From Actinacidiphila glaucinigra (GTDB lineage Bacteria; Actinomycetota; Actinomycetes; Streptomycetales; Streptomycetaceae), in contig NZ_FZOF01000034.1 in the NCBI RefSeq assembly GCF_900188405.1, positions 27,498 to 91,497 of the forward strand: a stretch of DNA of 64,000 nt, in the 5' to 3' direction. The position numbers and the translations under genes are program-made. The notes under the pieces are model-generated. The model was not told where the DNA came from. It was given only the letters and a program-made list of their open reading frames with translations, and made no database searches. Position 1 is the first letter of the stretch, and every line of letters starts with the position of its first letter. Shown here piece after piece: positions 7,005 through 16,448 of this stretch.

Positions 7005-9785
7005 GTGATCGGTAGTGACTCTTCCCAGCGCGATACGGCCAATGCGCTGATCGGTCGGGACCGCGAGCTGCAGGCGATCCGCGAGCTGGCGGGTCTTGGC
7101 ACCGGAGGCGGAGCACTGCTGGTCTCAGGAGATGCCGGGGTCGGGAAAACAGCGGTGCTCGACGCCGTCGCGGCGGCAGCCCACGCCGAAGGTGCCCGGG
7201 TGCTGCGAGCCGCCGGCGTGGAGTTCGAGGCGAACTGCAGTTACTCGGGTCTCAACCAGATCCTGTTTCCCTTCCAGTGCGAGCTCGAGAATCTGGAGGT
7301 GCCCTTCCGCGACGCCCTGCGCATCGCGCTCGGCTTCGAAAGCGGCTCACCGCCCCAAACGCTGATGGTCTCCAACGCCGTGCTGCTCCTGCTGCGGACG
7401 GTTGCGGCAGGAGACCCGCTTCTGTTGGTGGTCGACGACCTGCCCTGGCTGGACCAGGCCAGTGCGGCCGCCTTGGGCTTCGTCGCACGAAGGGCGGCCG
7501 GCATCGGAGTGAGCTTTCTCGCCGCCTCACGTTCCGGGGCTCACACCGCGAACGACTGCGGTGCCCTGCCCGAATACCGGCTGCAGCCGTTGTGCGAGGA
7601 GTCGTCTGCCCGCCTGGTCGCCCACACTTCGCCCCACCTGGTCCCCAGCGCCCGCCGACGCCTGATGACCGTCGCGTGCGGTAATCCGCTCGCCTTGCTG
7701 GAACTGCCGTCCGCACTGCCGACCACGCGAGGGCCGGCAGGCGACGGCGCCCCGGCCGTACTGCCGCTTAGTCGACGTCTCGAAGCGCTGTTCGGTTCCC
7801 GCATCACCGGGCTGCCGCAGCCCTCCCAGCGGCTGTTGCTGCTTGCGGCACTGGAAGGCGTCGGGGACCTCGGCGTCCTGCAGGCGGCCTCGCGACAGAC
7901 CGATGACGGCTACGACCTGGAAGACCTGGGACCCGCCGAACGTAACCAACTGGTCTCCATCGACGAGGGCGCACGGCGCCTGAGGTTCCGCCACCCCCTC
8001 ATCCGCTCGGCCGTCGTGGAGAACTCCACCAGCAGCCAGCGGCGAGCGGTCCACACGGCACTGGCCCAGGTACTGGTGGACCAGCCCGAACGCCGGGCCT
8101 GGCACCTGGGCGAGGCCACCTTGGAGCCGGACGAGAGCGTCGCCGTCCTGCTGGAAGACGCGGCGCGCATCACGCTGCGCCGCGGCGACGCCGTAGGCGG
8201 CATGCGCACCCTGATCCAGGCCGCGGACCTCACACCGCCCGGAGCCGGCCGCAGCCGCCGCCTCGCCACCGCCGCCTACATCGGCGCCGAGGCCACCGGG
8301 TCACTGCCCAGCGCCCAAAGACTCCTGGACGACGCACGGCACACGGCCACCGACTCCGAGAGCTCACTTCACTCGGCGGCGGCCGCCGCGGTTCTCATCC
8401 TGAACAGCGACAGCGACGTCGACACCGCACACACCCTGCTGGTCGACGCGATCGAAGCCGGAACCCACGGATACGACTGCGCGGACAAGGCACTCATCGA
8501 CGCTCTGCACACCCTCGCCCTGGTGTGCTTCTTCGGCGCCCGGTCCGAGCTGTGGCAGCCGTACCACCGCGCTCTGGACAAGCTGACGCCCACAGCCCCG
8601 CCGGTGCTGTCCGCGCTGGCCAAAACCTTCTCCGACCCCGCCCGCACAGGAGCCCGGGCCTTGCAGGAACTCAACGCCCTGACAGCACAGCTGACCGAGG
8701 TCACCGACCCGGTCCAACTCCAGCGAATCGGCTCGGCAGCCCTGTACGCCGACCGCCTCGGAGACGTCCGAGAAGCACAGTGGCGCCTGGTCCGCATGGG
8801 ACGAGACGGGGGCCCGGCCCGCCGGCACATGGCCGGCCTGATCCACCTCACGCTGGACGACTACCTCACCGGGATGTGGGACGAAGCAGCCCAACTCGCG
8901 GAAGAGGGGGTCCAGTTGTGCGATACCCATGACTACACAGGCTTCACCTGGTACTTCCATTACGCCAAAGCCCTCCTCGCCGCCGCCACCGGCGAGGCCG
9001 ACAGCGCGGACGCGCTCACCGGGAGGATCATCCACTGGGCGACGCGCCGCAAAGCGTTCGGCGCCGCGCACTACGCGCACCACGCCGCAGGACTGGCCGC
9101 CCTGGGCCGCGGTGACTTCGCAGGCGCATACGAGCACGCCACCGCCATCAGCCCCGCCGGCCACCTCGCCTCGCACGCCCCGCACGCGCTGTGGGCGACG
9201 ATGGACCTGGTCGAGGCGGCCATGCGAACCAACCGGCACACCGAGGCCGCCGCCCACGCCGCCGCGATGCGGGAAGCCGGCATCGCCGGACTCTCCTCAC
9301 GGCACGCTCTGCTCACCCAGGCCTGCACCGCCCTGAGCACCTCCGACGACGACCAGGCCATCGACCTGTTCGCCCACGCCCTCCAGGTCCCCGGCGCACA
9401 GCGGTGGACGTTCGACTACGCCCGCGTCCAACTCGCCCACGGCGAGCGGCTGCGGCGCATCAGGGCCACCACCGAATCCAGGACACCACTGGCAGCAGCA
9501 CTGTCCGCCTTCCAGCGCCTGGGAGCCCTTCCCTGGACCGAGCGTGCCGAGACCGAACTACGCGCCGCCGGCTCCGCCAAGCGGCGGCCCGGCACCGTCA
9601 CACCCCACACCCTCACCCCCCAGGAACTGGAGATAGCCCGGTTGGCGGCCTCGGGCCTGACCAACAAGCAGATTGCCGAACGCCTGTTCCTCTCCCACCG
9701 CACCGTGGGCGCCCACCTCTATCAGATCTATCCCAAGCTGGGCATCACCTCCCGAAACATGCTCCGCGACGCCCTCGAATCCTGA
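7005..9785 (+). CDS. LAL-type LuxR family transcriptional activator (large ATP-binding)
   Basis: A 926-residue regulator of the large ATP-binding LuxR class. An N-terminal STAND-type ATPase carries Walker A GDAGVGKT (residues 42-49) and a Walker B-like LLLVVDDLPWLD near 145. A long alpha-helical, alanine-rich middle resembles TPR arrays. The last 65 residues are a LuxR helix-turn-helix: LTPQELEIARLAASGLTNKQ, then IAERLFLSHRTVGAHLYQI. These proteins typically activate biosynthetic or catabolic operons after sensing a small ligand. I choose GTG at 7005 (VIGSDSS), 8 bases after GGAAG; a longer frame opens at 6951. An alpha/beta hydrolase follows 82 bases downstream on the same strand and is the obvious candidate target. 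Confidence 0.9.
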   Translation: MIGSDSSQRDTANALIGRDRELQAIRELAGLGTGGGALLVSGDAGVGKTAVLDAVAAAAHAEGARVLRAAGVEFEANCSYSGLNQILFPFQCELENLEVPFRDALRIALGFESGSPPQTLMVSNAVLLLLRTVAAGDPLLLVVDDLPWLDQASAAALGFVARRAAGIGVSFLAASRSGAHTANDCGALPEYRLQPLCEESSARLVAHTSPHLVPSARRRLMTVACGNPLALLELPSALPTTRGPAGDGAPAVLPLSRRLEALFGSRITGLPQPSQRLLLLAALEGVGDLGVLQAASRQTDDGYDLEDLGPAERNQLVSIDEGARRLRFRHPLIRSAVVENSTSSQRRAVHTALAQVLVDQPERRAWHLGEATLEPDESVAVLLEDAARITLRRGDAVGGMRTLIQAADLTPPGAGRSRRLATAAYIGAEATGSLPSAQRLLDDARHTATDSESSLHSAAAAAVLILNSDSDVDTAHTLLVDAIEAGTHGYDCADKALIDALHTLALVCFFGARSELWQPYHRALDKLTPTAPPVLSALAKTFSDPARTGARALQELNALTAQLTEVTDPVQLQRIGSAALYADRLGDVREAQWRLVRMGRDGGPARRHMAGLIHLTLDDYLTGMWDEAAQLAEEGVQLCDTHDYTGFTWYFHYAKALLAAATGEADSADALTGRIIHWATRRKAFGAAHYAHHAAGLAALGRGDFAGAYEHATAISPAGHLASHAPHALWATMDLVEAAMRTNRHTEAAAHAAAMREAGIAGLSSRHALLTQACTALSTSDDDQAIDLFAHALQVPGAQRWTFDYARVQLAHGERLRRIRATTESRTPLAAALSAFQRLGALPWTERAETELRAAGSAKRRPGTVTPHTLTPQELEIARLAASGLTNKQIAERLFLSHRTVGAHLYQIYPKLGITSRNMLRDALES

Positions 9786-9867
9786 CCCCCGCCGCCCTCT
9801 GCCTCCTCCCACCACCCCGGCAGCAAGCAGCGAGGCACTGCCACTTCGCTTCAGAAAGACCCAGCAC

Positions 9868-10587
9868 GTGAGCACACCCCCCACCCTCGTCCTGGTCCAC
9901 GGCGCCTGGCACGGCACCTGGTGCTGGCAGCCGCTGATCGAGCAGCTCCCCGGTCTCGACGTACGTACCGTCGCCCTGCCCAGCAGCGGACAGGACCCCG
10001 CAGCTTTGGGCGGCCTGTACGACGACGCGGAAATGGTGGCCAAGGCCATCGCCGACGTCGGGGGACCGACCGTGCTGCTCGGGCACTCCTACGGGGGATG
10101 CCCTGTCACCGAAGCCGCCGCGGCAGCCGGCAACGTCGAACGCGTCATCTACCTCAGCGCCCTGATGCAGGACGTCGGCGACTCCGTCCTGTCGCTGGTC
10201 GGCGGTGCCTATCCGCCCTACTGGGACGTGCACGAGGAGCCCCAGGGCCACGCCGACCACGGCTACTTCGAAGCGGCCCAGGCCTCGCACGTCCTGTACA
10301 GCGACGTCGAACCGCACCTGGCACAACAGGCCGCCGCCAGACTCAGCCACCAGTCCCTGGCCTCGGTCACCCAGCCCCTCACCCAGGCCGCCTGGCGCAC
10401 CATACCCAGCACCTACATCCTGTGCGAGCACGACCTGGCCATCCCGCTGCCACTCCAGGAAGCCATGGCCACCCACGCACAGCGCACCGTACGGCTGCAA
10501 TCCGGGCACAGCCCCTTCCTCTCAAAGCCGGCCGAACTCGCCCGCATCCTCCGACAGCAACTCGTCCCCCAGCCGCCGCAGCGGTAG
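9868..10587 (+). CDS. alpha/beta hydrolase (small esterase, hydroxynitrile-lyase/methylesterase type)
   Basis: A 239-residue alpha/beta hydrolase. The N terminus LVLVHGAWHGTWCW matches the oxyanion region of plant methyl-esterase/hydroxynitrile-lyase-like bacterial enzymes. The nucleophile elbow is GHSYGG at residues 72-77 (Ser74), the acid probably the Asp of CEHDLAIPL, and the base the His of SGHSPFLSKP near the C terminus. The start is GTG 9868 because upstream codons in frame overlap the LAL regulator. The gap to that regulator is 82 bases without a clear terminator, suggesting co-transcription. Substrate unknown. Confidence 0.85.
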   Translation: MSTPPTLVLVHGAWHGTWCWQPLIEQLPGLDVRTVALPSSGQDPAALGGLYDDAEMVAKAIADVGGPTVLLGHSYGGCPVTEAAAAAGNVERVIYLSALMQDVGDSVLSLVGGAYPPYWDVHEEPQGHADHGYFEAAQASHVLYSDVEPHLAQQAAARLSHQSLASVTQPLTQAAWRTIPSTYILCEHDLAIPLPLQEAMATHAQRTVRLQSGHSPFLSKPAELARILRQQLVPQPPQR

Positions 10588-10937
10588 CCACCTGCACCTG
10601 CGATCCGGCAGGCGCCCGTGGCCGGACCCCGCAATTGATCCGCGCAGGGCTCAACTCCCCACGACACAAACGAACGACGGACCCCGAGGGCGACCGCCGG
10701 AGCCCATCCGGACAGAGCCGTCTTGCGAGGATGACCGCGCAACTGGCCCTGGCGCGCGTACGCCGAAACCGGCAGAAAAGGTAGATCTCTCACAGGCATC
10801 ACCCCAGTCATTTCACCCCGGTGCCGCGCATTTCGACTCCGCGCCTAAGCCATGAGCCTGGTCGGGTTACCGATGCCCGGTCGGTGTCCCCCGAGCCACA
10901 GTGGAGAAGTAACCGGCAGTTCGAAAGGGGCCTTCCC
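10588..10937. other. intergenic, upstream of SsgA-like gene
   Basis: About 350 bases without a supported gene. The sequence around 10790-10850 is less GC-rich than its surroundings and is the likely promoter region of the following gene, but no consensus elements stand out. Confidence 0.35.
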
Positions 10938-11393
10938 ATGCCATACCAGCAACCGCACTTCCCGACGCGCAAGCCATCCGTACGCCGCATGAGGTCACTG
11001 CGCTTGCGTGCCGACAGGATCCTCTCGCCCTCGTTCCGCATCCCCCACGAGGCCGAGTTCCGCTATGACGAGACCGACCCCCTCGTCGTTTCGCTGGCCC
11101 TGCACACGCCGGAAGGCTCCGTTGTCCACTGGACAGTCTCGCGTGACGTACTCCTCGAGGGAACGGCAGAACCCAGCGGAATCGGGGACGTGCGGGTGTG
11201 GCCCTCACGTGTCCGTGCCCGCCGGGTGGTGCTCCTGAAGCTTGAAGTACAGGACATGTCGAGCCTCTTCGAGATGGACCTCGCGCAACTGCAGAAATGG
11301 CTCGAGAAGACATTCCAACTGGTCCCTCACGGCGCAGAATTCGATCACATCGACTGGACCACAGCCCTCGCCGCCCTCATACGAGAGAACTGA
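10938..11393 (+). CDS. SsgA-like (SALP) sporulation/cell-division protein
   Basis: A 151-residue member of the SsgA family found only in morphologically complex actinobacteria, where members localise divisome and wall-remodelling functions during sporulation. Family hallmarks are the strand EAEFRYDETDPLVVSLAL, the segment VHWTVSRDVLLEG, the signature GDVRVWPS, and a C-terminal helix SSLFEMDLAQLQKWLEKTF ending HIDWTTALAALIREN. The N terminus has about 25 extra basic residues (PTRKPSVRRMRSLRLRADR) compared with SsgA. The ATG at 10938 follows GAAAGGGG; an upstream frame is open but non-conserved. It is monocistronic. Which SALP subclass it belongs to I cannot say. Confidence 0.88.
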   Translation: MPYQQPHFPTRKPSVRRMRSLRLRADRILSPSFRIPHEAEFRYDETDPLVVSLALHTPEGSVVHWTVSRDVLLEGTAEPSGIGDVRVWPSRVRARRVVLLKLEVQDMSSLFEMDLAQLQKWLEKTFQLVPHGAEFDHIDWTTALAALIREN

Positions 11394-11848
11394 CGGCCCC
11401 GCTCCGCGAAGAAGAGCCGCCCACAAGGCGACGCACGCCGGGAAAGGTCTCTTCGTCAGCGTCCCAACCCGCTCACACGCCGCCCACCGTCCACCAGCCA
11501 GCCAGCCGGATCGGTACCGGGCTCCGTCCTACATAACGATCCGACACCGGGCGGCCTGTACGCGGCCGCCTGCGCGGGAAGCACTGCCTCCCACACGCAG
11601 GACCACCGCCTTGTAGGTTCGATCCGGTAACCGTGCCTGCACTGCTCCCGAAGACCCAGGTGTTGTAGTTGGAGCTGCCGGAAGTGCCCTTGCGGTGCGG
11701 TCGTCCGCCGCCGTTGACATCACGCGTGGATGTCATTCGATGCTCTGGTTGCAGGAGGGGAGCCGGACTCCCGGACACCATGACGGTGTACAACACCTAC
11801 TGAACGGCCGGGGTGAACGTCGGCGACGTGGTCAGCAACGGAGACTCC
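11394..11848. other. intergenic, no gene recognised
   Basis: About 450 bases without a supported gene. Frames on both strands are short and mutually overlapping. The final bases contain the ribosome binding site of the SMI1 gene. Confidence 0.35.
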
Positions 11849-12448
11849 ATGCAACAGCAACCCGAACCGGGCGGCCCCCTGGCCTGTCTCACTTCTTTGG
11901 TCACCCCACCGGCCGCAGGAGGCAACGTCCTGGACTGGGACGGTCTGACCGAGCGGTATCCGCGTGGGTTTCCTGACGACTACAAGGAGTTCATGCGCGT
12001 CTACGGTGAGGGCCTCTTCGACGATTTCCTTGGAGTGGTTCCGCCTGTGTCCGAGGTGTATCCCAACGATCCCGGTGCCAACGTTGAAGGGGTAACAGCG
12101 GATGCCGAGCTGACAGCCGAAGAGCTGGAGTACGATGCGCCCGAACTGCTCATCGGCTGGGGTTTTACCGTGGACGCCGACCTGCTGTGCTGGCGGGCGG
12201 ACTCGCCGGACCCCAACAAGTGGCGGACGGTGATCTGGCGCCGGCACTGGGCGGAGCCTGAGTGCTGGTCCCACTTCGACTGCGGCATGGTCGAGCTGCT
12301 GTGCCGCTTCGCGGCCCGGGACATCACCGAGCACTGGACCTTCGAACTCCGTTATGCCGGGGCGCGCTTCTTCCACGACCGTGACGTCAAGCGATACAGG
12401 CAATCGCGGATCGACCCCTGGGGCGCTGAGGGCCCTCCGAAGCTGTGA
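11849..12448 (+). CDS. SMI1/KNR4 (SUKH) family protein
   Basis: A 199-residue protein with the SUKH fold. The central segment LTERYPRGFPDDYKEFMRVYGEGLFDDFLGVVPP (read in pieces) has the family's P-x-D-Y-x-x-F helix followed by a GxG turn, and the tail includes AEPECWSHFDCGMVELLCRF. SUKH proteins are widespread immunity proteins against contact-dependent or polymorphic nuclease toxins, and in streptomycetes many are orphan. No toxin gene is adjacent. The ATG at 11849 follows GGAG by five bases; a GTG at 11813 would add 12 residues. Function as immunity is inferred from the family only. Confidence 0.75.
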   Translation: MQQQPEPGGPLACLTSLVTPPAAGGNVLDWDGLTERYPRGFPDDYKEFMRVYGEGLFDDFLGVVPPVSEVYPNDPGANVEGVTADAELTAEELEYDAPELLIGWGFTVDADLLCWRADSPDPNKWRTVIWRRHWAEPECWSHFDCGMVELLCRFAARDITEHWTFELRYAGARFFHDRDVKRYRQSRIDPWGAEGPPKL

Positions 12449-13120
12449 AGTGCACCAGGTTGGAAGACTGAGGCTCAGGAGCGCGCACCACCTGGGCGGA
12501 CGCCACCTGCGGCATCGCGGTCCCGTCACCGCTGTTCCCCGTGACTCCCCGTTCGGCACCGCCTCACCTGGCACGACTGTGGCACGTCAACTCGCCGCCA
12601 AGGTGATCTGAGCCGGCCCTTCCCCCTCACCTCGCAGTGGCTGTGGGAAGACAACGACTCAGAGCCGTCGGAGGAAACACGTCTGGTGGATCGCCGGGGA
12701 AGGCGCCACTCCGTTCGGAGCCGAGTTCGGGTTCACGACGGCCGAGCCGGGATTCGTTGGGTGGGTTAAACACTGGGCCGCCAACAAGCCCTGGTTTGAC
12801 TCCGCGTGACGAGGCAAGACCTAGGGCTTTCGGTCCAGCAGGCGCACGAGCGGGCGGCGCAGCGACTTGGACCCGGAACTGCTTCGGCGCGAGTGATCAT
12901 GGCCCCGCAGGCTTCCGACGTGTCGGGCAGTCCGTGGACCTGCCCGGTAAAGCACGACGTTGGCGCCACGATCTTCGAGGCTCGCGCCAAAGTGGCTGGC
13001 TGAAGTCCCAGAGCCGACCGCCCCAGCCACAACGTGTGACCGCATGCCTATCCGCCACCGGCTTACAGGGGGGCGTCCGATGTACGGCCGTGCGGGCGGG
13101 ACTGTTGTTGTCGCTGGTGG
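12449..13120. other. intergenic between convergent genes
   Basis: About 670 bases with no intact gene. On the minus strand near 12930-13040 a frame reads SHVVAGAVGSGTSASHFG then ANVVLYR, which faintly resembles a Rossmann beta-alpha-beta start, but nothing after it is recognisable. Confidence 0.35.
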
Positions 13121-13155
13121 CGCCGGAGGCGGTGTCCTCTTCGCCGCCTCCGGCG
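13121..13155 (-). terminator. hairpin terminator of the LLM oxidoreductase gene
   Basis: A perfect 12-bp inverted repeat, CGCCGGAGGCGG (13121-13132) and CCGCCTCCGGCG (13144-13155), with an 11-base loop, lies 11 bases beyond the minus-strand stop at 13167. It lacks a U tract, as is usual in streptomycetes. Confidence 0.75.
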
Positions 13156-13166
13156 GTCCGTGCGGC

Positions 13167-14309
13167 TCAGGACTCGGCGTTGGGGTGCTTCATGCCGAAC
13201 GCGTCGGCCACGAGGGAGTAGGAGCGCCGGCGGGCGTCGAAGTCGTGGATCAACGAGCTCAGCATCAGTTCGTCCGCGCCCGTGCGTCCGTGCAGGTCCT
13301 GCAGCCGTGCGCGGACGGTGCTGGGAGTCCCGCAGACAACCGAGTCCATCCAGCGCTCCACGAACTCCTTGTCCTCCGAGGTGTACGGGTAGGTCTCCGC
13401 CGTCGAGGGCGAGGGGAGCTCGGTCTGCCTGCCTTGCCGCGCCAGCATCAGCATCAAGGCCCCTGACTTGGCGATCCGCACGGCGTCCTGTTCGGTGGGA
13501 GCACAGACGACGTTCACCGAGACCATGATGCGAGGGGAGGCGAGTGCCTCGGAGGGGCAGAAGGCCGCGCGGTACAGGTCGACGGCCTTCAGAGCCTGTA
13601 GGGGGTTGATGTGGTAGGCCGCGGCAAAGGGGAGGCCGAGCCGTGCGGCCGCTTCGGCGCCGGTCGTCCCCGAGCCGAGGACCCACAGGGGGAGGTTCGG
13701 AGCCGCAGGCACGACGTGCACGCGGTCGCCGGAGTACGGGTGGCCGTCGGGGAAGTCGTTCTGCAGGAAGCGGCGCAGCTCGTCGACCTGCGCGTCGAAC
13801 GCCGGAGTGCGGGTGTCGTCCGCCTCGCGGCCGAGAGCCTGCATGACCTCGGGCAGGCCGCCCGGGTTCCGCCCGACGCCCAGATCGATCCGGCCCGGGT
13901 GGAACGCGTCGAGCACGCCGAACTGTTCGGCGACGACCAACGGCCGGTGGTTGGTCAGCATCACTCCGCCTGAGCCCAGCCGTATGGTGCTGGTGACGTG
14001 TGCCAGGTGGGACAGAAGCACCGCCGGAGCGGGGCTGGCGGAAGCGGGGAAGCTGTGGTGCTCCGCCACCCAGAAACGCTGGTAGCCCCAGCGTTCGGCG
14101 TCCTGCGCGAGAGCGGCGGTGTGCTGCAACGCCTCGGCCGGGCTTCCGTGCTCTCCCATCACCGTGAGGTCGAGGACGGAGAGGGGAACCGGGCTGCTGC
14201 CCCGTGCTACGACATCCGCGGAATCACCGGCTCCCCCGGACTTCGAATGGGTCGGCGAAGTCGGCTGGTCGCCGGGGTTTGGGCTGGTCACAAGAACTCC
14301 AGACGTCAT
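13167..14309 (-). CDS. LLM class flavin-dependent oxidoreductase (luciferase-like)
   Basis: A 380-residue protein of the bacterial-luciferase superfamily, in the single-component MsnO8 / limonene-monooxygenase-like branch. Visible motifs: SVLDLTVMGEHGSPAEALQH (first strand), ERWGYQRFWVAEHHSFPASA with the conserved His pair, IRLGSGGVMLTNHRPLVVAE for flavin phosphate binding, and IDLGVGRNPGG. Such enzymes use reduced FMN supplied by a separate reductase to oxidise unknown substrates. The first 45 residues are low-complexity and poorly conserved, so the true start may be downstream of the ATG at 14309. The gene ends at a strong hairpin and stands alone. A truncated FMN-reductase-like gene lies 3 kb away. 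Confidence 0.85.
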   Translation of the reverse strand: MTSGVLVTSPNPGDQPTSPTHSKSGGAGDSADVVARGSSPVPLSVLDLTVMGEHGSPAEALQHTAALAQDAERWGYQRFWVAEHHSFPASASPAPAVLLSHLAHVTSTIRLGSGGVMLTNHRPLVVAEQFGVLDAFHPGRIDLGVGRNPGGLPEVMQALGREADDTRTPAFDAQVDELRRFLQNDFPDGHPYSGDRVHVVPAAPNLPLWVLGSGTTGAEAAARLGLPFAAAYHINPLQALKAVDLYRAAFCPSEALASPRIMVSVNVVCAPTEQDAVRIAKSGALMLMLARQGRQTELPSPSTAETYPYTSEDKEFVERWMDSVVCGTPSTVRARLQDLHGRTGADELMLSSLIHDFDARRRSYSLVADAFGMKHPNAES

Positions 14310-14765
14310 TGGCACATGCACGCCGATTGCGGCACCTGGGTGGACGGTCAAGACCCGCGGCTTCCGGAGTGCGATGAGCGCCGAAGCCCTTGCGCTCCAC
14401 CGCTCCACCGATCCGGACCCCGAGGTCCGCTTGAGGCTAACATAACCGGACTCGCAAGTTCGTTTCGCGGGCTCCGAAACCGGCGTCCCGAAATCAACCG
14501 TGCCGACGCGTGACCAACGCCGCGCCGAAGGTGAGGGCCCGTACGGCGGGCCCGCACGGTGCGCGCCGCGTTTCGGAGCAGGGCACGTCCCTCACCCCGG
14601 CGTGCCGACCCCTCGCTCCGCAGGAGGCGTTCCGCCAGGACGCCTCGGCTCCGGCGAGTCCGCGGCGATGCCGACTGCCCACCCCGCGCCCACCAGCGAC
14701 GCGTGGTGAGTCGTTCCACCTCGATCCGGCGTCCTTCCGGCGCGGCCTGATGGTGGCCTTCGAAT
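14310..14765. other. intergenic between same-strand genes
   Basis: About 450 bases with no supported gene and no clear hairpin. Frames here are the antisense of each other. It presumably contains the promoter of the LLM oxidoreductase. Confidence 0.35.
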
Positions 14766-15638
14766 TCAGGCGCGGCGGGCGGCCCAGACAGTGCGCTTGG
14801 TGCGTACAGCGAGGTCGTCGCGGCGGAGGACGCTGTTCGGATCATCGGCGTCCAGGAGCGCGTCGAGAGCGGTGAGGTCCTCGGCGCTGAGGGCGGGGGC
14901 GGCAACGCTGCGGATGCGCTGCAGGCTCCCCAGGGCGTAGCGGCCGATGGCCTCGGTGCGTGCGCCTTCGATGTTCACGGTGATGGTGCGCTCGTCCTCG
15001 ACGCCGAAACCGGCGGCGGTGAGCATCGGTCCCCAGTCGGCGCCGCGGTGGGGTACGTGCTCGGCGTGGAAGCTGTCGGTCGCGGCGTGCGCGCGGTCTT
15101 CGAGGCCGGGCCGCTCTGCGGGGGCGTCGGCCGGCAGGAAGCGGGGGAAGCCGTCCAGCTCGACGACGGCGAACAGGCCGCCTGGCGCGAGGAGTTCGTG
15201 CACGCTGCGCAAGGCGCGCTCGGGGTGGGCCATGTGGTGCATCGACGCGGAGGCCCACACCAGATCGGGAGTGCCGAGGTCGGGCCAGCGGTCGGAGTCG
15301 AGGTCGGCCTGAACGGTGCTCACCCGGTCCCGCACGCCGCGGGCGCACGCCTTCTCCCGCAGCAGCTGCAGGTGGCCGGCGGAGGCGTCGACCGCGGTGA
15401 CGTGGGCGTCGGGAAAACGGTCGAGGAGGGCGAAGGTGCCCGCCCCGGTGCCACTGCCCAGGTCCGCGATCTGGCGCGGCTCGGACTTCAGCGGCAGCCA
15501 GGCGGTGATCTCCGCGATCTGCTCGGCGAGGACCTCGGCGTCCAGCTCGAGGATCTCCGCCTGGCCGCTGTCGTCATGCTGCTCGTGGCGGTGGCCGTGC
15601 GAACCGTGCTGGGGGCTGTGCTCGTGTCCTGGGGTCAT
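14766..15638 (-). CDS. class I SAM-dependent methyltransferase with His-rich N terminus
   Basis: A 290-residue methyltransferase. Motif I is ADLGSGTGAGTFALL (residues 58-72), motif II DAHVTAVDAS, and the post-I acidic loop and LLAPGGLFAVVELDG complete a UbiE/COQ5-type domain. The first 21 residues contain seven histidines (MTPGHEHSPQHGSHGHRHEQ), resembling metal-chelating tails of tellurite- or metal-linked proteins. The cupin-XRE regulator lies 139 bases upstream on the same strand and probably controls it. The substrate is unknown; a role in metal or metalloid methylation is only a guess from the His-rich start. Confidence 0.82.
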   Translation of the reverse strand: MTPGHEHSPQHGSHGHRHEQHDDSGQAEILELDAEVLAEQIAEITAWLPLKSEPRQIADLGSGTGAGTFALLDRFPDAHVTAVDASAGHLQLLREKACARGVRDRVSTVQADLDSDRWPDLGTPDLVWASASMHHMAHPERALRSVHELLAPGGLFAVVELDGFPRFLPADAPAERPGLEDRAHAATDSFHAEHVPHRGADWGPMLTAAGFGVEDERTITVNIEGARTEAIGRYALGSLQRIRSVAAPALSAEDLTALDALLDADDPNSVLRRDDLAVRTKRTVWAARRA

Positions 15639-15777
15639 GACGCCACCGTAGACAGCGCATGCGCCAATCGCACGACCTCTTGCCGATTACGCAAGCAGGT
15701 CGCTGGATACGCTGCCCACCACGCAACATCATCCCTCGCGCGAGGGCCCCGTACCGTGGGCGCTACTCGCAGGGGCC

Positions 15778-16368
15778 TTACGCGCCGTCGTCTTCGCCGT
15801 TCTCGTCGGCGGAGCGCTGGTGGCCGCGGCGGGCGTCGCGGTCGAAGATCCCCATGATCTCGCACGGCCCGCCCTCGGCGCCGATGGCGTGCGGCATCAT
15901 CGTGGGGAACTCCGCGGCCTGGTTGGCCTCGATGCGGAAGCGGCGGTGACCCAGCATCAGGACGGCGGTGCCGGAGAGCACGACGAGCCATTCCCGGCCG
16001 GGATGGGCGCGCATGCGGGCGGGGTTGTCAGGTGGCGGTTCGGTCATCCGCTGCCGCGTGACGGTCATGCCGGGGTCGCCCTTCACCGGCCAGCGCATGA
16101 GGCCGTGAGCGCCGTCGATCATCGGGCTGATGACGACGTCATCGGCGGCGTTCTCCACGAGCTGGTCCAGGGTGGTGTCCAGAGCGCGGGCAAGCGTGAC
16201 GAGCTGGTCCAGGGCGAGGCGGCGCCGGCCGTTCTCGATCCGGCTCAGCGAGGACTGACTGAGGTTGGCCCGCCTGGCCAGTTCCTCCAGCGACCAACCC
16301 TGAGCGACGCGCAGGGCGCGGATCCGTTTGCGTACGAGGCTGTCCAGCGCGCCATCTTCTTGCGTCAT
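15778..16368 (-). CDS. XRE family regulator with C-terminal cupin domain
   Basis: A 196-residue regulator. Residues 10-65 form an XRE helix-turn-helix (IRALRVAQGWSLEELARRAN, then LSQSSLSRIENGRRRLALDQ). Residues about 110-180 form a cupin barrel (HPGREWLVVLSGTAVLMLGH, AAEFPTMMPHAIGAEG) that in this class senses small ligands. Two start candidates exist, ATG 16368 and ATG 16377; neither has a good ribosome binding site. The gene diverges from the truncated reductase gene at 16449 and precedes the His-rich methyltransferase, so it may control both. Confidence 0.85.
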   Translation of the reverse strand: MTQEDGALDSLVRKRIRALRVAQGWSLEELARRANLSQSSLSRIENGRRRLALDQLVTLARALDTTLDQLVENAADDVVISPMIDGAHGLMRWPVKGDPGMTVTRQRMTEPPPDNPARMRAHPGREWLVVLSGTAVLMLGHRRFRIEANQAAEFPTMMPHAIGAEGGPCEIMGIFDRDARRGHQRSADENGEDDGA

Positions 16369-16448
16369 AGGCAACATTGTATGTGCCAGCAGCATGGCGG
16401 GCTTAGGCAGATGTTCGGCACGTTGGGGCACGTACGAAAGGGCGCGAC

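Noticed and set aside
12821..13045. Possible Rossmann-fold start (SHVVAGAVGSGTSASHFG) on the minus strand
   Set aside because: Glycine spacing is suggestive, but nothing downstream in any frame continues the fold, so it cannot be separated from chance.
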